NCBI RefSeq assembly: GCF_000011365.1
Contig: NC_004463.1
Span: forward strand, 744,001 to 808,000
Length of the DNA stretch: 64,000 bases
Reading direction: 5' to 3'
From: Bradyrhizobium diazoefficiens USDA 110
GTDB lineage: Bacteria; Pseudomonadota; Alphaproteobacteria; Rhizobiales; Xanthobacteraceae
Position numbers and translations under genes: made by a program. The notes under the pieces are model-generated. The model was not told where the DNA came from and ran no database searches. It saw only the letters and a list, made by a program, of their open reading frames with translations. Numbering within the stretch: position 1 is the stretch's first letter; the number at the start of each line of letters is the position of its first letter. This document shows positions 9,742 through 19,721 of this stretch, piece by piece.

Positions 9742-12142
9742 TCAGCGTGCCGCCGGTCTTCTTCGTCACCTCCGCCACGACCTTCGCGGCGACGGCCTCG
9801 ATCTCCTGGTCGGTCAGGGTCTTCTCGCGCGGCTGGATCGTCACCGCGATCGCGATCGACTTCTTGCCGTCATCGATGCCCTTGCCCTCGTAGACGTCGA
9901 ACACGTTGACGCCGGTGATCAGCTTCTTGTCGACGCCTTGCGCGGCGCGCACGATGTCGCCGGCCTTCACGGTGCGGTCGACGATGAAGGCGAAGTCGCG
10001 CGACACCGGCTGGAAGGCCGACAGCTCGATCAAGGGCTTGGCGCGGGTCGGCCTCTTCTTGGCCTCGGGGACGCGGTCGAGGATGACCTCGAACACCATC
10101 AGCGGACCGTCGGCGCCGAGCGCTTCCAGCGCGCGCGGATGCATCTCGCCGAAATAGCCGAGCACGTTCTGCGGGCCGATCTGGATCGTGCCGGAACGCC
10201 CAGGATGCAGCCAGCCGGGTCCACCGGCCACGATCTGGAGCGCCTGCATCGGCGCGCCGGCAGCGGCCAGCACCGCCAGCGCATCGGCCTTGGCGTCGAA
10301 CAGGTCAGCCTGCACCGAGCCCGACCAGTGCCGTCCGAGACCCTCGGACGAGGCAAAGCCGCGGCGCACGCCGCTCGCCGCCATGAACTGATCCTGCGGG
10401 CGATCGCCCTTGAACACCTGGCCGACCTCGAACAGCGCGACATCGCCGAAGCCGCGATCGGCATTGGCCTGCGCCGCCGCGATCAGGCCCGCCAGCAGAG
10501 TCGGGCGCATGTCGGAGAGATCAGATGCGATCGGGTTGGCGACTTCGAGTTCGCGCTGGCCGCCGCCGAACAGTTTTGCCGCAGACTTCGTGATGAACGA
10601 CCACGTCACCGCCTCGATGATGCCACGGCTCGCGAGCGCGCGCCGCGCGCGGCGGGTGCGGAGCTGGAGCGGGGTCAGCACCGGTTTGCGCGCATCATCG
10701 CCGCGCTCGAACGGCGTCATCGGCACCTTGTCGACGCCGTAGATGCGGACGATCTCCTCGACGATGTCGGCCTTGCCGTGCACATCGGTGCGCCACGAGG
10801 GCACCGCGACCTTCACCACGGGACCCGGGCCCGCCATCATGAAGCCGAGATGGGTCAGGATGCGCTTCATCTCCGGCTGCGGCACCTCGATGCCGGACAG
10901 GCGCTTGACCTCGGTCACCGGGAAATCGATCACGCGGTCATCGCCGAAGGCCTTGCCGACCACGACGTTCTCGGACGGCGCGCCGCCGCACATCTCCATC
11001 ACCAGCTTGGTCGCGAGCTCCAGCCCCGGCACCATGAAGGCCGGATCGACGCCGCGCTCGAAGCGATAACGTGCATCGGAATTGATGCCGAGCTTGCGGC
11101 CGGTCTGGGCGATGTTGATCTCGTTCCACAGCGCGGACTCGATCAAGACATCGGTGGTGTTCTCGTCGCAGCCGGAGGCCTCGCCGCCCATGATGCCGGC
11201 GAGCGATTCGACGCCGTGCTCATCGGCGATCACGCAGGTCGCGGGATCGAGATTGTAGGTGCGGCCGTCGAGCGCGAGCAGCGTCTCGCCGTCGCGGGCG
11301 CGGCGCACCACGAGATTGCCCTTCACCTTCCTGGCGTCGAACACGTGCAGCGGGCGCGCGCGGTCGTAGGTCATGAAGTTGGTGATGTCGACCAGCGCGT
11401 TGATCGGACGCAACCCGATCGCCGTCAGCCGCTTCTGCAGCCATTCCGGCGACGGGCCGTTCTTGACGCCGCGCACGAGGCGAAGCGCGAAGCCCGGACA
11501 GAGCGTGGCGTCCTCGACCGTCACCTTCACGGGACAAGGGAATTCGCCCTTGACCGGCTTGATGGTCGGGTCCTTGAACTTGCCCATGTCGGCGGCGGCG
11601 AGGTCGCGCGCGATGCCGTGCACGCCGGTGCAGTCCTGCCGGTTCGGCGTCAAATTGATCTCGACCACGGGATCGCCGAGCGCGGCCCATTCGGCGTAAG
11701 CAGCGCCGATCGGCGCGTCCGCCGGCAATTCCATGATGCCGTCATGGTCATTCGAGATCTGGAGCTCGGCCGCCGAGCACAGCATGCCGCGGCTCTCGAC
11801 GCCGCGGATGGTGCCGACGCCCAGCGTGATGTCCTTGCCCGGAATGTAGGTGCCAGGGGCCGAGAACACGCTGACGAGACCCGCGCGCGCATTCGGCGCG
11901 CCGCACACGACCTGCACCGGCGCGCCACCGTCGCCGGTGTCCACCATGCAGACGCGCAGGCGATCCGCATTCGGATGCTGCTCGGCCGAGATCACCCTCG
12001 CGATGGTGAAAGGCTTCAGCGCCTTCGCCTTGTCCTCGATGTTCTCGACCTCGAGCCCGATCATGGTGAGCTTCTCGGCGAGCCTGTCCAGCGGCTCGTC
12101 GGTCTCGAGATGATCCTTCAGCCAGGAGAGGGTGAATTTCAC
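9734..12142 (-). CDS. pheT: Phenylalanine--tRNA ligase, beta subunit
   Basis: Starting at the GTG at 12142 it is 802 residues, the usual length. It forms the alpha2-beta2 PheRS with PheS and charges tRNA-Phe. The N-terminal tRNA-binding domain ([21 protein letters not shown], about residues 40-150), B3/B4 editing region, B5 domain and C-terminal anticodon-binding FDX-ACB domain (about 705-800) are present. The GTG start overlaps the pheS stop by four bases (GTGA), giving translational coupling. The frame stays open into pheS upstream, but only the [13 protein letters not shown] start matches the family. The final codons and stop come from a palindromic repeat. Confidence 0.97.
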   Translation of the reverse strand: MKFTLSWLKDHLETDEPLDRLAEKLTMIGLEVENIEDKAKALKPFTIARVISAEQHPNADRLRVCMVDTGDGGAPVQVVCGAPNARAGLVSVFSAPGTYIPGKDITLGVGTIRGVESRGMLCSAAELQISNDHDGIMELPADAPIGAAYAEWAALGDPVVEINLTPNRQDCTGVHGIARDLAAADMGKFKDPTIKPVKGEFPCPVKVTVEDATLCPGFALRLVRGVKNGPSPEWLQKRLTAIGLRPINALVDITNFMTYDRARPLHVFDARKVKGNLVVRRARDGETLLALDGRTYNLDPATCVIADEHGVESLAGIMGGEASGCDENTTDVLIESALWNEINIAQTGRKLGINSDARYRFERGVDPAFMVPGLELATKLVMEMCGGAPSENVVVGKAFGDDRVIDFPVTEVKRLSGIEVPQPEMKRILTHLGFMMAGPGPVVKVAVPSWRTDVHGKADIVEEIVRIYGVDKVPMTPFERGDDARKPVLTPLQLRTRRARRALASRGIIEAVTWSFITKSAAKLFGGGQRELEVANPIASDLSDMRPTLLAGLIAAAQANADRGFGDVALFEVGQVFKGDRPQDQFMAASGVRRGFASSEGLGRHWSGSVQADLFDAKADALAVLAAAGAPMQALQIVAGGPGWLHPGRSGTIQIGPQNVLGYFGEMHPRALEALGADGPLMVFEVILDRVPEAKKRPTRAKPLIELSAFQPVSRDFAFIVDRTVKAGDIVRAAQGVDKKLITGVNVFDVYEGKGIDDGKKSIAIAVTIQPREKTLTDQEIEAVAAKVVAEVTKKTGGTLRA

Positions 12143-13221
12143 GAGCTCAGCCCTCCCGCGAGAGTCGGCACTTCGAGCGGCTTGAAGCCGTAATGGGACA
12201 GCCAGCGGACGTCGCTGTCGAACAGCTGGCGCAAATCGGCGATGCCGTATTTCAGCATGGCGATGCGGTCGATGCCCATGCCCCAGGCGAAGCCCTGGTA
12301 TTCGTCGGGATCGATGCCGCAGGCGCGCAGCACGTTCGGGTGCACCATGCCGCAGCCGAGAATCTCCAGCCAGTCCTCGCCCTCGCCGAAGCGGATCTCG
12401 CCCTTGTCGCGGCGGCACTGGATGTCGACTTCCAGCGACGGCTCGGTGAACGGGAAGAACGACGGCCGGAAGCGCATGTTGATGTGGTCGACCTCGAAGA
12501 ACGCCTTGCAGAACTCGTGCAGGATCCATTTGAGGTGGCCGAGATGCGAGTGCTTGTCGATGACGAGCCCCTCGACCTGGTGGAATTGCGGCGTGTGGGT
12601 CGCATCCGAATCGATGCGGTAGGTGCGGCCCGGGCAGATCACGCGGATCGGCGGCTTCTGGCTCAGCATCGTGCGCACCTGCACCGGCGAGGTGTGGGTC
12701 CGCAGCAGCATGCGCGAGCCGTCCTCCTTCGGATGGAAGAAGAAGGTGTCGTGCATCTCGCGCGCGGGATGGCCTTCCGGGAAGTTCAGCTTGGTGAAGT
12801 TGTAGTCGTCGGTCTCGATGTCGGGACCTTCGGCGACTGAGAATCCCATGTCGGCGAAGATCGTCGTCAGCTCGTCCCAGACCTGGCTCAGCGGATGGAT
12901 GCGGCCGGCATCGGTCGGCGCCTCGCGCAGCGGCAGCGTCACGTCGATGGTTTCGGACGCGAGCCGCGCATCGAGCGCCGCCGACTTCAAGACGTCGCGC
13001 CTTGCTGCGAGCGCCTCGGTGACCTTGTCCTTGGCCTGGTTGATCGCGGCGCCCTGCGTCTTGCGGTCGTCCGGCGACATCTTGCCGAGCGTGGCAAGCA
13101 GCGCGGAAATCGAACCCTTCTTGCCGAGGGCTGCGACGCGTACCGCTTCGAGGGCGGCTTCGTCGCCGGCGGCGGCGACCTGATCGAGGATGGATGTTTC
13201 GAGCGTTGCGAGGTCGGACAC
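12139..13221 (-). CDS. pheS: Phenylalanine--tRNA ligase, alpha subunit
   Basis: A 360-residue catalytic subunit of PheRS. The GTG at 13221 is chosen because AAGGA sits seven bases upstream and [15 protein letters not shown] matches the family N terminus. An upstream ATG at 13281 has no such signal. Class II motifs are clear: motif 2 in [34 protein letters not shown], and motif 3 in [18 protein letters not shown]. It is coupled to pheT by a GTGA overlap. Confidence 0.97.
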   Translation of the reverse strand: MSDLATLETSILDQVAAAGDEAALEAVRVAALGKKGSISALLATLGKMSPDDRKTQGAAINQAKDKVTEALAARRDVLKSAALDARLASETIDVTLPLREAPTDAGRIHPLSQVWDELTTIFADMGFSVAEGPDIETDDYNFTKLNFPEGHPAREMHDTFFFHPKEDGSRMLLRTHTSPVQVRTMLSQKPPIRVICPGRTYRIDSDATHTPQFHQVEGLVIDKHSHLGHLKWILHEFCKAFFEVDHINMRFRPSFFPFTEPSLEVDIQCRRDKGEIRFGEGEDWLEILGCGMVHPNVLRACGIDPDEYQGFAWGMGIDRIAMLKYGIADLRQLFDSDVRWLSHYGFKPLEVPTLAGGLSS

Positions 13222-13371
13222 AGTCAAATCCTTGCTGCTAAATTCGGCTGGGTTGTCGCCGCCGGAAGGCCGTAACGTCAAGCGAAAAGCCGGTCATTTC
13301 GGGCTGAAGAACGGCTGGGTTGAACCTCGCGCGGGGCGCTGGCACCAAGGGGGATACGAGGAGACTTCGTG

Positions 13372-13785
13372 ATGCTCTCAAGGTCCTGCCTGGCCATTCT
13401 GGCCGTCGTTCTATCGATTGCCGGCACCCCGGCACGCGCCATGGTCTGCATGGAGAAGTCCATGACGCTGGACGAGGTCGTCGACACCATCAACGCCCAG
13501 AAGGGCTGCGAAAGCGCGATGAAGGTGTTTCAGGATTGCCAGTTGACCGCGAGCGGCGATGTCCAGCTCGGCGCCGCCGTCGAGAAGAAATGCGAGGCGG
13601 ATTTCATGCCCGGCCTCAACGCTGCGCAGAAACAGGCCTATCAACGCGAGATGCGCGTCTGCGACCGAAAGTACCGGAATAAATCCGGCACCATGTATCT
13701 GTCGTTCGCAGCATTCTGCCGGGCGGAGGTCGCCCAGCGTTACTCGCAACGCGCGCTGCAGGCTGCGGGCCCCAAGAACCGCTAG
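13372..13785 (+). CDS. Small secreted Cys-rich protein, function unknown
   Basis: 137 residues. MLSRSCLAILAVVLSIAGTP then ARA is a cleavable signal peptide; the mature protein of about 113 residues has six cysteines (VCMEK, KGCES, DCQL, KKCEAD, VCDRK, FCRAE), enough for three disulfides in the periplasm. GAGGAG precedes the start by eight bases; a GTG three bases earlier is an alternative. It sits on the opposite strand between pheS and rplT. I do not recognise the family; a loose resemblance to small helical Cys-paired periplasmic proteins is all that can be said. Confidence 0.75.
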   Translation: MLSRSCLAILAVVLSIAGTPARAMVCMEKSMTLDEVVDTINAQKGCESAMKVFQDCQLTASGDVQLGAAVEKKCEADFMPGLNAAQKQAYQREMRVCDRKYRNKSGTMYLSFAAFCRAEVAQRYSQRALQAAGPKNR

Positions 13786-13817
13786 TCAGGAATCGTTAGG
13801 CCCGCGCGCGAGAGACC

Positions 13818-14177
13818 TCAGGCCGCGAGCGCGGCCTTGGCCTTCTCGGCGATCGCCTGGAACGACGCGGGCTCGTTGATCGCGAGATCCGACAGCACCT
13901 TGCGGTCCACGGTGATGCCCGACTTGGCGAGACCGTCGATAAATCGGCTGTAGGTCAGGCCGAATGGACGCACAGCGGCGTTGAGACGCTGGATCCAGAG
14001 CGCGCGGAACGTCCGCTTCTTGCGCTTGCGGTCGCGGAAGGCGTACTGCTGGGCCTTCTCCACGGCCGGCTTGGCGGCGCGGATGGTGTTCTTGCGGCGG
14101 CCGTAGAAGCCCTTGGCGGCCTTGTAGACTTTCTTGTGCTTGGCGTGGGCGGTCACACCGCGTTTGACGCGAGACAT
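13818..14177 (-). CDS. rplT: 50S ribosomal protein L20
   Basis: 119 residues, the normal L20 length. [17 protein letters not shown] and the basic [18 protein letters not shown] stretch are diagnostic. It binds 23S rRNA early in 50S assembly and in other bacteria represses its own operon. It follows rpmI by 80 bp on the same strand; infC is about 740 bp further upstream, separated by a plus-strand gene. Confidence 0.97.
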   Translation of the reverse strand: MSRVKRGVTAHAKHKKVYKAAKGFYGRRKNTIRAAKPAVEKAQQYAFRDRKRKKRTFRALWIQRLNAAVRPFGLTYSRFIDGLAKSGITVDRKVLSDLAINEPASFQAIAEKAKAALAA

Positions 14178-14257
14178 GACAAAAATCCTTCAGAGATGAC
14201 TTGGTTTTCGGATCGCCGCGGAAGGCGCGGCTGAGGTGGCAGTGATCGTGGACGCGA

Positions 14258-14458
14258 TCAGGCGTTCGGCAAGAAGTACTTCTTGACGTTGTCGCCGTCG
14301 GTCTTGAACAGCACGCGGGTGCCGCGAAGCTGACGGATCTGCTTCTTCGTCCGCTTGATCATGCCGTGACGCTTGCCGCGCTGGGCGTGCATCACTTTGC
14401 CGGTGGCAGTCACCTTGAAGCGCTTTTTAGCGCCCGATTTGGTCTTCAGCTTGGGCAT
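14258..14458 (-). CDS. rpmI: 50S ribosomal protein L35
   Basis: 66 residues. The start [20 protein letters not shown] and the basic [20 protein letters not shown] middle are characteristic. AGGAGAGCCAA lies just before the ATG. It pairs with rplT downstream, as in most bacteria. The space between infC and rpmI is used by a small secreted protein gene on the other strand, so rpmI-rplT probably has its own promoter. Confidence 0.97.
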   Translation of the reverse strand: MPKLKTKSGAKKRFKVTATGKVMHAQRGKRHGMIKRTKKQIRQLRGTRVLFKTDGDNVKKYFLPNA

Positions 14459-14731
14459 TTGGCTCTCCTAATGGCCACAGAAATCCGCCCGCGAAGGCGG
14501 CTGGCCGTCAAAAATGCTCGTTAGAGCGTTGATTGTGCTCAGGTTTCTACGAACAAGCGCGAAACCCGCACGAAACACCGCCACGGCAGCCCTTAATCAG
14601 CCGGGCGATGAAGGCTGGGCTTATGCCAGAGCGGGAGCCGATTGGCAACGATGAACCGCCGAAACCCGCCCGCCGACTATCCGGAGTTGCTATCCTCATG
14701 TCCAAGCCGTGTCGCCTGGAGCAGGACCAAA

Positions 14732-15139
14732 ATGGCCCATTTCTCGCAATTAATCCCGCAATTTGTCCCGCAATTTACCCGCCCGCGCCGCCTGGCGCTG
14801 CTTGCCGTGCTCGCCGCCGCTGCGCTGCCGTCCACCGCCGATGCCCGCGCCGGCGGCTATGACGGCATCTGGAACGTCACCTTCGCCACCACCCGTGGCA
14901 ATTGCAGCTCGGGCTACAGCGTCCCCTTCACCGTGACCGGCGGCCGCGTCTCGTCAGCCGGCGGCGGCCGCGTCTCGGGCAGGGTCAAGCGCTCCGGCAT
15001 GGTGGCGGTCTATGTCTCCGTCGGCGCGTCCCATGCCAGCGGCGGCGGCCGGCTTGCCGGCGTAAACGGCGCCGGCTCGTGGCGCGGCATCATTTCCGGC
15101 GACCAGTGCAGCGGCACCTGGCACGCGACGCGAAGCTGA
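14732..15139 (+). CDS. Small secreted glycine-rich protein, function unknown
   Basis: 135 residues from the ATG at 14732, which has GGAGCAGGA just upstream; an ATG at 14642 without such a signal would add 30 residues. The N terminus has basic residues (RPRRLA) then the hydrophobic LLAVLAAAALPSTADARA, a signal peptide. The mature part, GYDGIWNVTFATTRGNCSSG to GDQCSGTWHATRS, is Gly/Ser/Thr-rich and probably a small beta-barrel with one disulfide. I do not know its role. It converges with infC, and a shared hairpin at 15146-15176 follows its stop. Confidence 0.7.
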   Translation: MAHFSQLIPQFVPQFTRPRRLALLAVLAAAALPSTADARAGGYDGIWNVTFATTRGNCSSGYSVPFTVTGGRVSSAGGGRVSGRVKRSGMVAVYVSVGASHASGGGRLAGVNGAGSWRGIISGDQCSGTWHATRS

Positions 15140-15145
15140 CACACA

Positions 15146-15176
15146 AACGGCCCGCCGGAGATCCGGACGGGCCGTT
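15146..15176. terminator. Bidirectional hairpin between secreted-protein gene and infC
   Basis: AACGGCCCG (15146-15154) and CGGGCCGTT (15168-15176) are perfect 9-bp arms, with a further CCGG pair in the loop. It lies 7 bp after one stop and 26 bp after the convergent infC stop. There is no long T-run, so termination strength is uncertain. Confidence 0.55.
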
Positions 15177-15201
15177 AACTCTCAATCCCAAATAACTGGC
15201 G

Positions 15202-15741
15202 TCAGCGCGGCGCCAGCACCATGACGACCTGACGGCCTTCGAACCGCGCGTCCTGCTCGACCTTGGCGAGCTCGGCGACGTCGGTCTTGATCTTGTCCAG
15301 AAGCTTGGTGCCGATCTCCTGGTGCGCCATTTCACGGCCGCGATAGCGCAGCGTGATCTTGACCTTGTCGCCCTCTTCGAAGAACCGCTGCATCGCGCGC
15401 ATCTTCACGTCGTAATCGTGATCGTCGATCATCGGGCGGAGCTTGATCTCCTTGATCTCGACGGTCTTCTGCCGCTTGCGGGCTTCGGCGGCTTTCTTCT
15501 GAGCGGAATACTTGTACTTCCCGTAGTCCATGATCTTGCAGACGGGAGGGCTGGTATTCGGCGAAATCTCGACCAGATCCATGCCAGCTTCCTGGGCCAT
15601 CTTGATGGCGACGACGGTCTCGACCGTGCCTTTGTTGTCACCGGTCTGATCGATCAGCTGGATCTGCGCATTGCGGATATCATCATTGATGCGCGGCCCG
15701 TCTTTGCTGGCAGCGGGCGGAGCTTTATTAGGACGGCGAAT
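15202..15741 (-). CDS. infC: Translation initiation factor IF-3, ATT start
   Basis: 179 residues from an ATT codon at 15741-15739. The family sequence begins RRPNKAPPA and no ATG, GTG or TTG fits there. GGAG lies eight bases before the ATT, as a Shine-Dalgarno should. IF-3 binds the 30S subunit, keeps it apart from 50S and rejects non-canonical start codons. The N domain ([10 protein letters not shown]...[22 protein letters not shown]) and C domain ([16 protein letters not shown]...[13 protein letters not shown]) are complete. In enterobacteria the AUU start lets IF-3 repress its own synthesis; the same is inferred here. The frame is open upstream but is not coding. Confidence 0.95.
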   Translation of the reverse strand: MRRPNKAPPAASKDGPRINDDIRNAQIQLIDQTGDNKGTVETVVAIKMAQEAGMDLVEISPNTSPPVCKIMDYGKYKYSAQKKAAEARKRQKTVEIKEIKLRPMIDDHDYDVKMRAMQRFFEEGDKVKITLRYRGREMAHQEIGTKLLDKIKTDVAELAKVEQDARFEGRQVVMVLAPR

Positions 15742-15990
15742 GGGTGGTTCTCCAAAGTTGTGAAAGAAGCGGCTATTTTGAAGGAAGATGCGTTTGCCGG
15801 CAAGCAAGTCGCGTACGCGAAGCGAAAAACCCTCAAATGCGAGGCATTTTGGACACGCCCCCGGGCACGCTGACCGACATAGACACCTTGCCTCTGTTCC
15901 GCAAGCGTCCCAAAGGGCCAATGCCGGTGTCCGGCGGCACCACGGAACACGCCCAGGCAGCTCAAACCACACAGCCAGAGTAAACGTTCC
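15742..15990. promoter_or_regulatory. infC leader and divergent promoter region
   Basis: This 249-bp divergent gap separates infC and an alpha/beta hydrolase gene. On the infC side there is a 12-bp perfect palindrome TCGCGTACGCGA (15809-15820), and an AAATGC...GCATTT hairpin (about 15834-15848) followed on the minus strand by GAGGGTTTTT. The hairpin plus T-run looks like a weak leader terminator. No -35/-10 pair stands out. Confidence 0.4.
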
Positions 15991-16803
15991 ATGACCGATG
16001 CAATTCCCGATACCGTGCTCGATTTCATCGATGTGGGCGAGGGCGCGTCCGCGCGCAGGATCGCGGTGCGCCGCCGCGCCGGAAAGGGCCCCGGCCTCGT
16101 CTGGCTCGGCGGGTTCAAGTCGGACATGCAGGGCAGCAAGGCGCTGGCGCTGGACGCCTGGGCTGGGGATCACGGCCGCGCCGCGGTCCGGTTCGACTAT
16201 TCCGGCCACGGCGAATCGGGCGGCGATTTCGCCGACGGAACCATCGGGCGCTGGCTGGAGGAGAGCGTCGCGGTGTTCGAGCGGTTCTGCGACGGCCCGC
16301 AGATCCTGATCGGCTCCTCCATGGGCGGCTGGATGGCGCTGCTGCTCGCGCGCGAGATCAGGAAGCGCCAGGAGAACCGGCAAGAGAACCAGCAAGAGAG
16401 CGCGTCGCTCGCCGGCCTCGTGCTGATCGCGCCGGCGCCCGACTTCACCGAGGAGCTGATGTGGAAGAATTTTCCGGCTGCGGTGAAGAAGGAGATCGAG
16501 ACCAAGGGCGTCTGGCTGCGGCCGTCCGAGTATGGCGACGGCTCGCCCTATCCGATCACGCGGAATCTGATCGAGGAGGGCCGCAACCATCTCGTGCTCG
16601 GCGGCGCCATCGATCTCGGCTGTCCCGTCCGCATCCTGCAAGGCGCACAGGACCCTGATGTGCCCTGGCAGCACGCGTTCGCGCTGACGCACCGTCTGCC
16701 GGCCGACGACGTCGTGCTGACCCTGATCCAGGATGGCGACCACCGCCTCTCGCGCCCGCAGGACATCGCGCGCATTCTTGCCGCGGTGGCCGAGATCGGG
16801 TGA
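15991..16803 (+). CDS. Alpha/beta hydrolase (ABHD10-like serine hydrolase)
   Basis: 270 residues. The nucleophile elbow GSSMGGW places the catalytic Ser at residue 110. QGAQDPDVP holds the likely acid Asp, and DGDHRLSRP the catalytic His near the C terminus. The start [17 protein letters not shown] with [12 protein letters not shown] matches the ABHD10-type esterase/thioesterase group, which includes depalmitoylating and acyl-glucuronide enzymes. A short Gln/Glu-rich insertion ([12 protein letters not shown]) interrupts the fold after the nucleophile helix. Single gene, divergent from infC. Substrate not predictable. Confidence 0.85.
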   Translation: MTDAIPDTVLDFIDVGEGASARRIAVRRRAGKGPGLVWLGGFKSDMQGSKALALDAWAGDHGRAAVRFDYSGHGESGGDFADGTIGRWLEESVAVFERFCDGPQILIGSSMGGWMALLLAREIRKRQENRQENQQESASLAGLVLIAPAPDFTEELMWKNFPAAVKKEIETKGVWLRPSEYGDGSPYPITRNLIEEGRNHLVLGGAIDLGCPVRILQGAQDPDVPWQHAFALTHRLPADDVVLTLIQDGDHRLSRPQDIARILAAVAEIG

Positions 16804-16818
16804 CATGTCGTCGTCGCT

Positions 16819-16938
16819 GTCATTGCCCGCCTTGTGCGCAATTGCGCACTGGGGCGGGCAATCCAGTATTCCAGCAGCCGTTGTGCTTGAACCGAGAAGC
16901 CGCGGCGTACTGGATGCCCCGCCTGCGCGGGGCATGAC
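16819..16938. repeat. Intergenic repeat, TGTCATTGCCCGC/GGGGCATGACG family, copy 1
   Basis: Left end TGTCATTGCCCGCCTTG with GGGGCGGGCAATCCAGTA; right end GGCGTACTGGATGCCCCGCC then TGCGCGGGGCATGACGG. A second copy with the same words is at 18434-18535. The halves are inverted and each contains a smaller hairpin. Confidence 0.75.
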
Positions 16939-16958
16939 GGAGAATGGGAGAAGCGCCG

Positions 16959-17426
16959 ATGACCACCACCGCCATGCTGCGCGCCTTCTGCGACGCTGTC
17001 GAACAGCGCAACGGCCGCGCGTTTGCCGATCTCTTCATCAAGGACGGCGTCTATCACGATGTCTTCTACGGCGCGTTCGCAGGCCGCGAGAAGATCGCCG
17101 CCATGATCGATGACTGGTTCTATCGCACGGCGACCGACTTTCGCTGGGACATGCATGATCCCGTAACCGACGGCACCACGCTCTATGCGCGCTACACTTT
17201 CAGCTATCGTTCGACCTTGCCGGAAGCGAGCGGCGCGCGTGCGATGTTCGAAGGTGTCGCGGTCATGACGCTAAAGGGCGGCAGGATCGCGAGCTATCAC
17301 GAGGTCGCCAACACCGCGCCGGCGTTCGTCGATTTGAAGTTCGCGCCTGAAAGAATTGCGAAGATCGTCACCAGGCAGGGCGCGGAGCTCAAGGCGCGGC
17401 CGGAGATGAAGCGGCATCTGGCGTAG
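16959..17426 (+). CDS. SnoaL/NTF2-like domain protein
   Basis: 155 residues from the ATG at 16959, which has GGGAGAAG seven bases upstream; an ATG at 16944 lies against the repeat. The pattern [20 protein letters not shown], then [20 protein letters not shown] and a series of beta strands ([33 protein letters not shown]), is the alpha+beta cone of the SnoaL/NTF2-like superfamily. Members range from isomerases to ligand-binding proteins, so no reaction is assigned. It is a single gene between two palindromic repeats. Confidence 0.75.
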   Translation: MTTTAMLRAFCDAVEQRNGRAFADLFIKDGVYHDVFYGAFAGREKIAAMIDDWFYRTATDFRWDMHDPVTDGTTLYARYTFSYRSTLPEASGARAMFEGVAVMTLKGGRIASYHEVANTAPAFVDLKFAPERIAKIVTRQGAELKARPEMKRHLA

Positions 17427-17443
17427 GCGCGACTCTCTCCTCT

Positions 17444-17551
17444 CGTCATTCCGGGGCGCGCCACTTGGCGCGAGCCCGGAATCCATTTCGCCTCTCGGCC
17501 TGCGGCTCGATGGATTCCGGGTCTGCGCCTGACGGCGCATCCCGGAATGAC
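17444..17551. repeat. Intergenic repeat, GTCATTCCGGGGCGC/CCCGGAATGAC family, copy 1
   Basis: CGTCATTCCGGGGCGCGCCA at the left matches GCGCATCCCGGAATGAC at the right in inverted order; CCCGGAATCCAT and ATGGATTCCGGGT pair inside. A second copy lies at 61926-62005. Confidence 0.75.
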
Positions 17552-17573
17552 AAAGTCGAGAGACCTCGTATCT

Positions 17574-18371
17574 CTACCGCTTCGACGGATTCGCCATCGG
17601 CTTGCGCTGTGCCAGCGCGGCGACGGTGGCCGTGCCGATCGGGCCCTGTTCGTCGTAGAGCCAGCATTCGCCGATCGCGACGCCGTCGGTGGCCTGGTGG
17701 TTCACCACGTCGAAGCCGATCCAGTTCGTCACCGGCAGGCGGTGCAGATAGATCGTCACGTCGCTGTTGATGTAGCCGAGCCCCTGGTCGCCGGCGTTGG
17801 CAAAGGGGCTGGCGAAATCGGCGCCAACAGCGACATGCACGAACGGCGTCATCGGCACGCCGGCAACGAGCTCGCGCACCTCGCTCATCCAGAGCCGGCG
17901 CGGACCGAGCGAGCCCATATGGCCGACGATCGGCCGCGTCGTCCATTTGCCGTGCATGCCAAGCCTGGGATCGGTCGGCTTTGGAATGTCGGCCGGTTTC
18001 GGCACGTCCCAGTTCGGCGGCGACCAGACATTGCCATCAGGGTTCTGCGTCTTGCGCAGCAGCTGGCAGGAGGCGCGCGCCATGCCGACGCCGCCGGAGA
18101 CAAATTCCGCCTCGACCACGCGGATGCGCAGGCCGTCACGCACGAGCCGCGTCGTCACTTCGATCGGCTTGTCGATCGTCGGCAGCCGAAACATGTCGAC
18201 GGTCAGCCGCGCCGGCACGAATTCAGGGCCGGAATGGCGTTCCTCGATGGCGAAGCCGAGCAGGCCGACGATGACGCGTCCGTGCAGCGATTTCGGATCC
18301 CACGGGCCATTGGCGACTTCCGTCGGATGGAATGTATCGCCGTCGCGGGTGAAGAAAGGCATGTCTGTCAT
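17574..18371 (-). CDS. Acyl-CoA thioesterase-like (double hotdog) protein
   Basis: 265 residues from the ATG at 18371, preceded by AAGG six bases upstream. The pattern HGRVIVGLLGFAIEERHSG...VPARLTVDMFRLPTIDKPIEV in the N half and FVHVAVGADFASPFANAGDQ...GYINSDVTIYLHRLP with WIGFDVVNHQATDGVAIGECWLYDEQGPI in the C half is two hotdog folds in one chain, as in TesB-like thioesterases. The frame continues upstream of 18371 into a repeat element, which is not coding. The likely reaction is hydrolysis of an acyl-CoA; the specific substrate is unknown. Confidence 0.75.
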   Translation of the reverse strand: MTDMPFFTRDGDTFHPTEVANGPWDPKSLHGRVIVGLLGFAIEERHSGPEFVPARLTVDMFRLPTIDKPIEVTTRLVRDGLRIRVVEAEFVSGGVGMARASCQLLRKTQNPDGNVWSPPNWDVPKPADIPKPTDPRLGMHGKWTTRPIVGHMGSLGPRRLWMSEVRELVAGVPMTPFVHVAVGADFASPFANAGDQGLGYINSDVTIYLHRLPVTNWIGFDVVNHQATDGVAIGECWLYDEQGPIGTATVAALAQRKPMANPSKR

Positions 18372-18433
18372 GACGCGCGACCTTGAAGGAACGCGCGGGG
18401 AAATCAAGGGCGCCCGTTCTCCTCGTTCTCCGC

Positions 18434-18535
18434 TGTCATCGCCCGCGAAGGCGGGCGATCCAGTACTCCGAGACGGTTGTGGTTCAATCGATAGGCCTCG
18501 GCGTACTGGATGCCCCGCCTTCGCGGGGCATGACA
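18434..18535. repeat. Intergenic repeat, TGTCATTGCCCGC/GGGGCATGACG family, copy 2
   Basis: TGTCATCGCCCGCGAAGGCG with GGGCGATCCAGTACTCCGAG at the left, and GGCGTACTGGATGCCCCGCC with TTCGCGGGGCATGACA at the right. It shares its end words with 16819-16938. Confidence 0.8.
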
Positions 18536-18542
18536 CCGAGAA

Positions 18543-19721
18543 TTAGGTGGCGAGGTCCCACTCCTCACGCACGCCTTCGTCGTGCTCGTTGCCCATCGCG
18601 ACGGATCTCATCGCCTCAAACGCATCCCGCGCCACCAACTGCGCCAGCGCCCACACCGCAGCACCGCGCACCAATGCGCTCTCATCCCCCAGCAATCGCC
18701 GCGCCTCCTCGGCCAGCGCCGCTTCTCCCGAGTTGCCGATCGCGATCAGCACGTTGCGCAAGAAGCGATCGCGGCCGATGCGCTTGACCGGCGACTTCGT
18801 GAACAGCGCACGAAACGCCGCATCATCGAGCCGCGCCAATTCGGCGAGGCCAGGCGCACGCAATTCGTCGCGCGCGGCGAGCTTGGCCTCGCGTCCCGCT
18901 TGCGCAAACTTGTTCCAGGGGCAGGCGGCGAGGCAATCGTCGCAGCCATAGATGCGGTTGCCGATGGCTTTGCGAAATTCGCGCGGGATCGCGCCCTTGT
19001 TCTCGATGGTGAGATACGAGATGCAGCGGCGCGCATCGAGCTTGTACGGCGCGGGGAACGCCGCGGTTGGGCAGATGTCGAGACAGGCTTGGCACGAGCC
19101 GCAATGATCGATCTCGGCAGCGTCGCGCGGCAAGTCGAGCGTGGTGTAGATCGCGCCGAGGAACAGCCAGGAGCCGAACTCGCGCGAGACGAGATTGGTG
19201 TGCTTGCCCTGCCAGCCCAGATGCGCGGCCTGCGCCAGCGGCTTTTCCATCACCGCGGCGGTGTCGACGAACACCTTCACTTCCGACGGTGCGGCCGCGA
19301 CCAGCCAGCGCGCCAGCGCCTTCAGGCGCTTCTTGACCAGATCGTGATAGTCGTCTCCCTGCGCATAGACCGAGATCGCCGCGCGCGTGCGCTGCTCGAG
19401 GATCGCGAGGGGATCGGCGTCGGGGCCGTAATTGACGCCGAGCATGATGACGCTGCGCACGTCCTGCCACAGCCCGCGCGGATCGACGCGGCGCTCCGGC
19501 TGTGCTGCGAGCCAGTCCATGTCGCCATGGCCGCCCGAGGCGATGAATTCGAGGAAGTGTTTTCCGGCCGTCTCGATCGTGCCGGGCTCGGTCACGCCGA
19601 TGCAGTCGAAGCCGAGCGCCTTTGCCTCGGTCGTCAACTTCGCCTTCAGTTCAGACAGATCGGCAGAGCTCAGAAATCCAGGTCCACATAGGTCCGCGAC
19701 GCCGGCACGCCGGCGAGCCAT
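18543..19721 (-). CDS. queG: Epoxyqueuosine reductase
   Basis: About 392 residues from the ATG at 19721. It catalyses the last step of queuosine synthesis, reducing epoxyqueuosine to queuosine in tRNA, with cobalamin and two [4Fe-4S] clusters. Both ferredoxin-type motifs are clear: [15 protein letters not shown] with a partner Cys in ARRCISY, and [24 protein letters not shown] holds the family's catalytic Asp. A HEAT-like helical tail follows. The start is uncertain: the conserved part begins near [10 protein letters not shown], inside the end of the preceding gene, and no ATG, GTG or TTG lies there, so the ATG overlapping that gene by 52 bp or a CTG is used. Confidence 0.93.
   Translation of the reverse strand: MARRRAGVADLCGPGFLSSADLSELKAKLTTEAKALGFDCIGVTEPGTIETAGKHFLEFIASGGHGDMDWLAAQPERRVDPRGLWQDVRSVIMLGVNYGPDADPLAILEQRTRAAISVYAQGDDYHDLVKKRLKALARWLVAAAPSEVKVFVDTAAVMEKPLAQAAHLGWQGKHTNLVSREFGSWLFLGAIYTTLDLPRDAAEIDHCGSCQACLDICPTAAFPAPYKLDARRCISYLTIENKGAIPREFRKAIGNRIYGCDDCLAACPWNKFAQAGREAKLAARDELRAPGLAELARLDDAAFRALFTKSPVKRIGRDRFLRNVLIAIGNSGEAALAEEARRLLGDESALVRGAAVWALAQLVARDAFEAMRSVAMGNEHDEGVREEWDLAT

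Noticed and set aside
9938..12193. A 751-codon open frame on the plus strand opposite pheT
   Set aside because: It mirrors pheT; strong GC3 bias leaves the antisense frame open. The protein is His/Arg/Ala-rich with no family motifs.
15742..16935. Extension of the infC frame upstream for about 400 codons
   Set aside because: It runs antisense to the alpha/beta hydrolase; the family N terminus and RBS mark the ATT at 15741.
18372..18536. N-terminal extension of the thioesterase-like protein
   Set aside because: The added residues are a translation of the palindromic repeat at 18434-18535; a better start with an RBS is at 18371.
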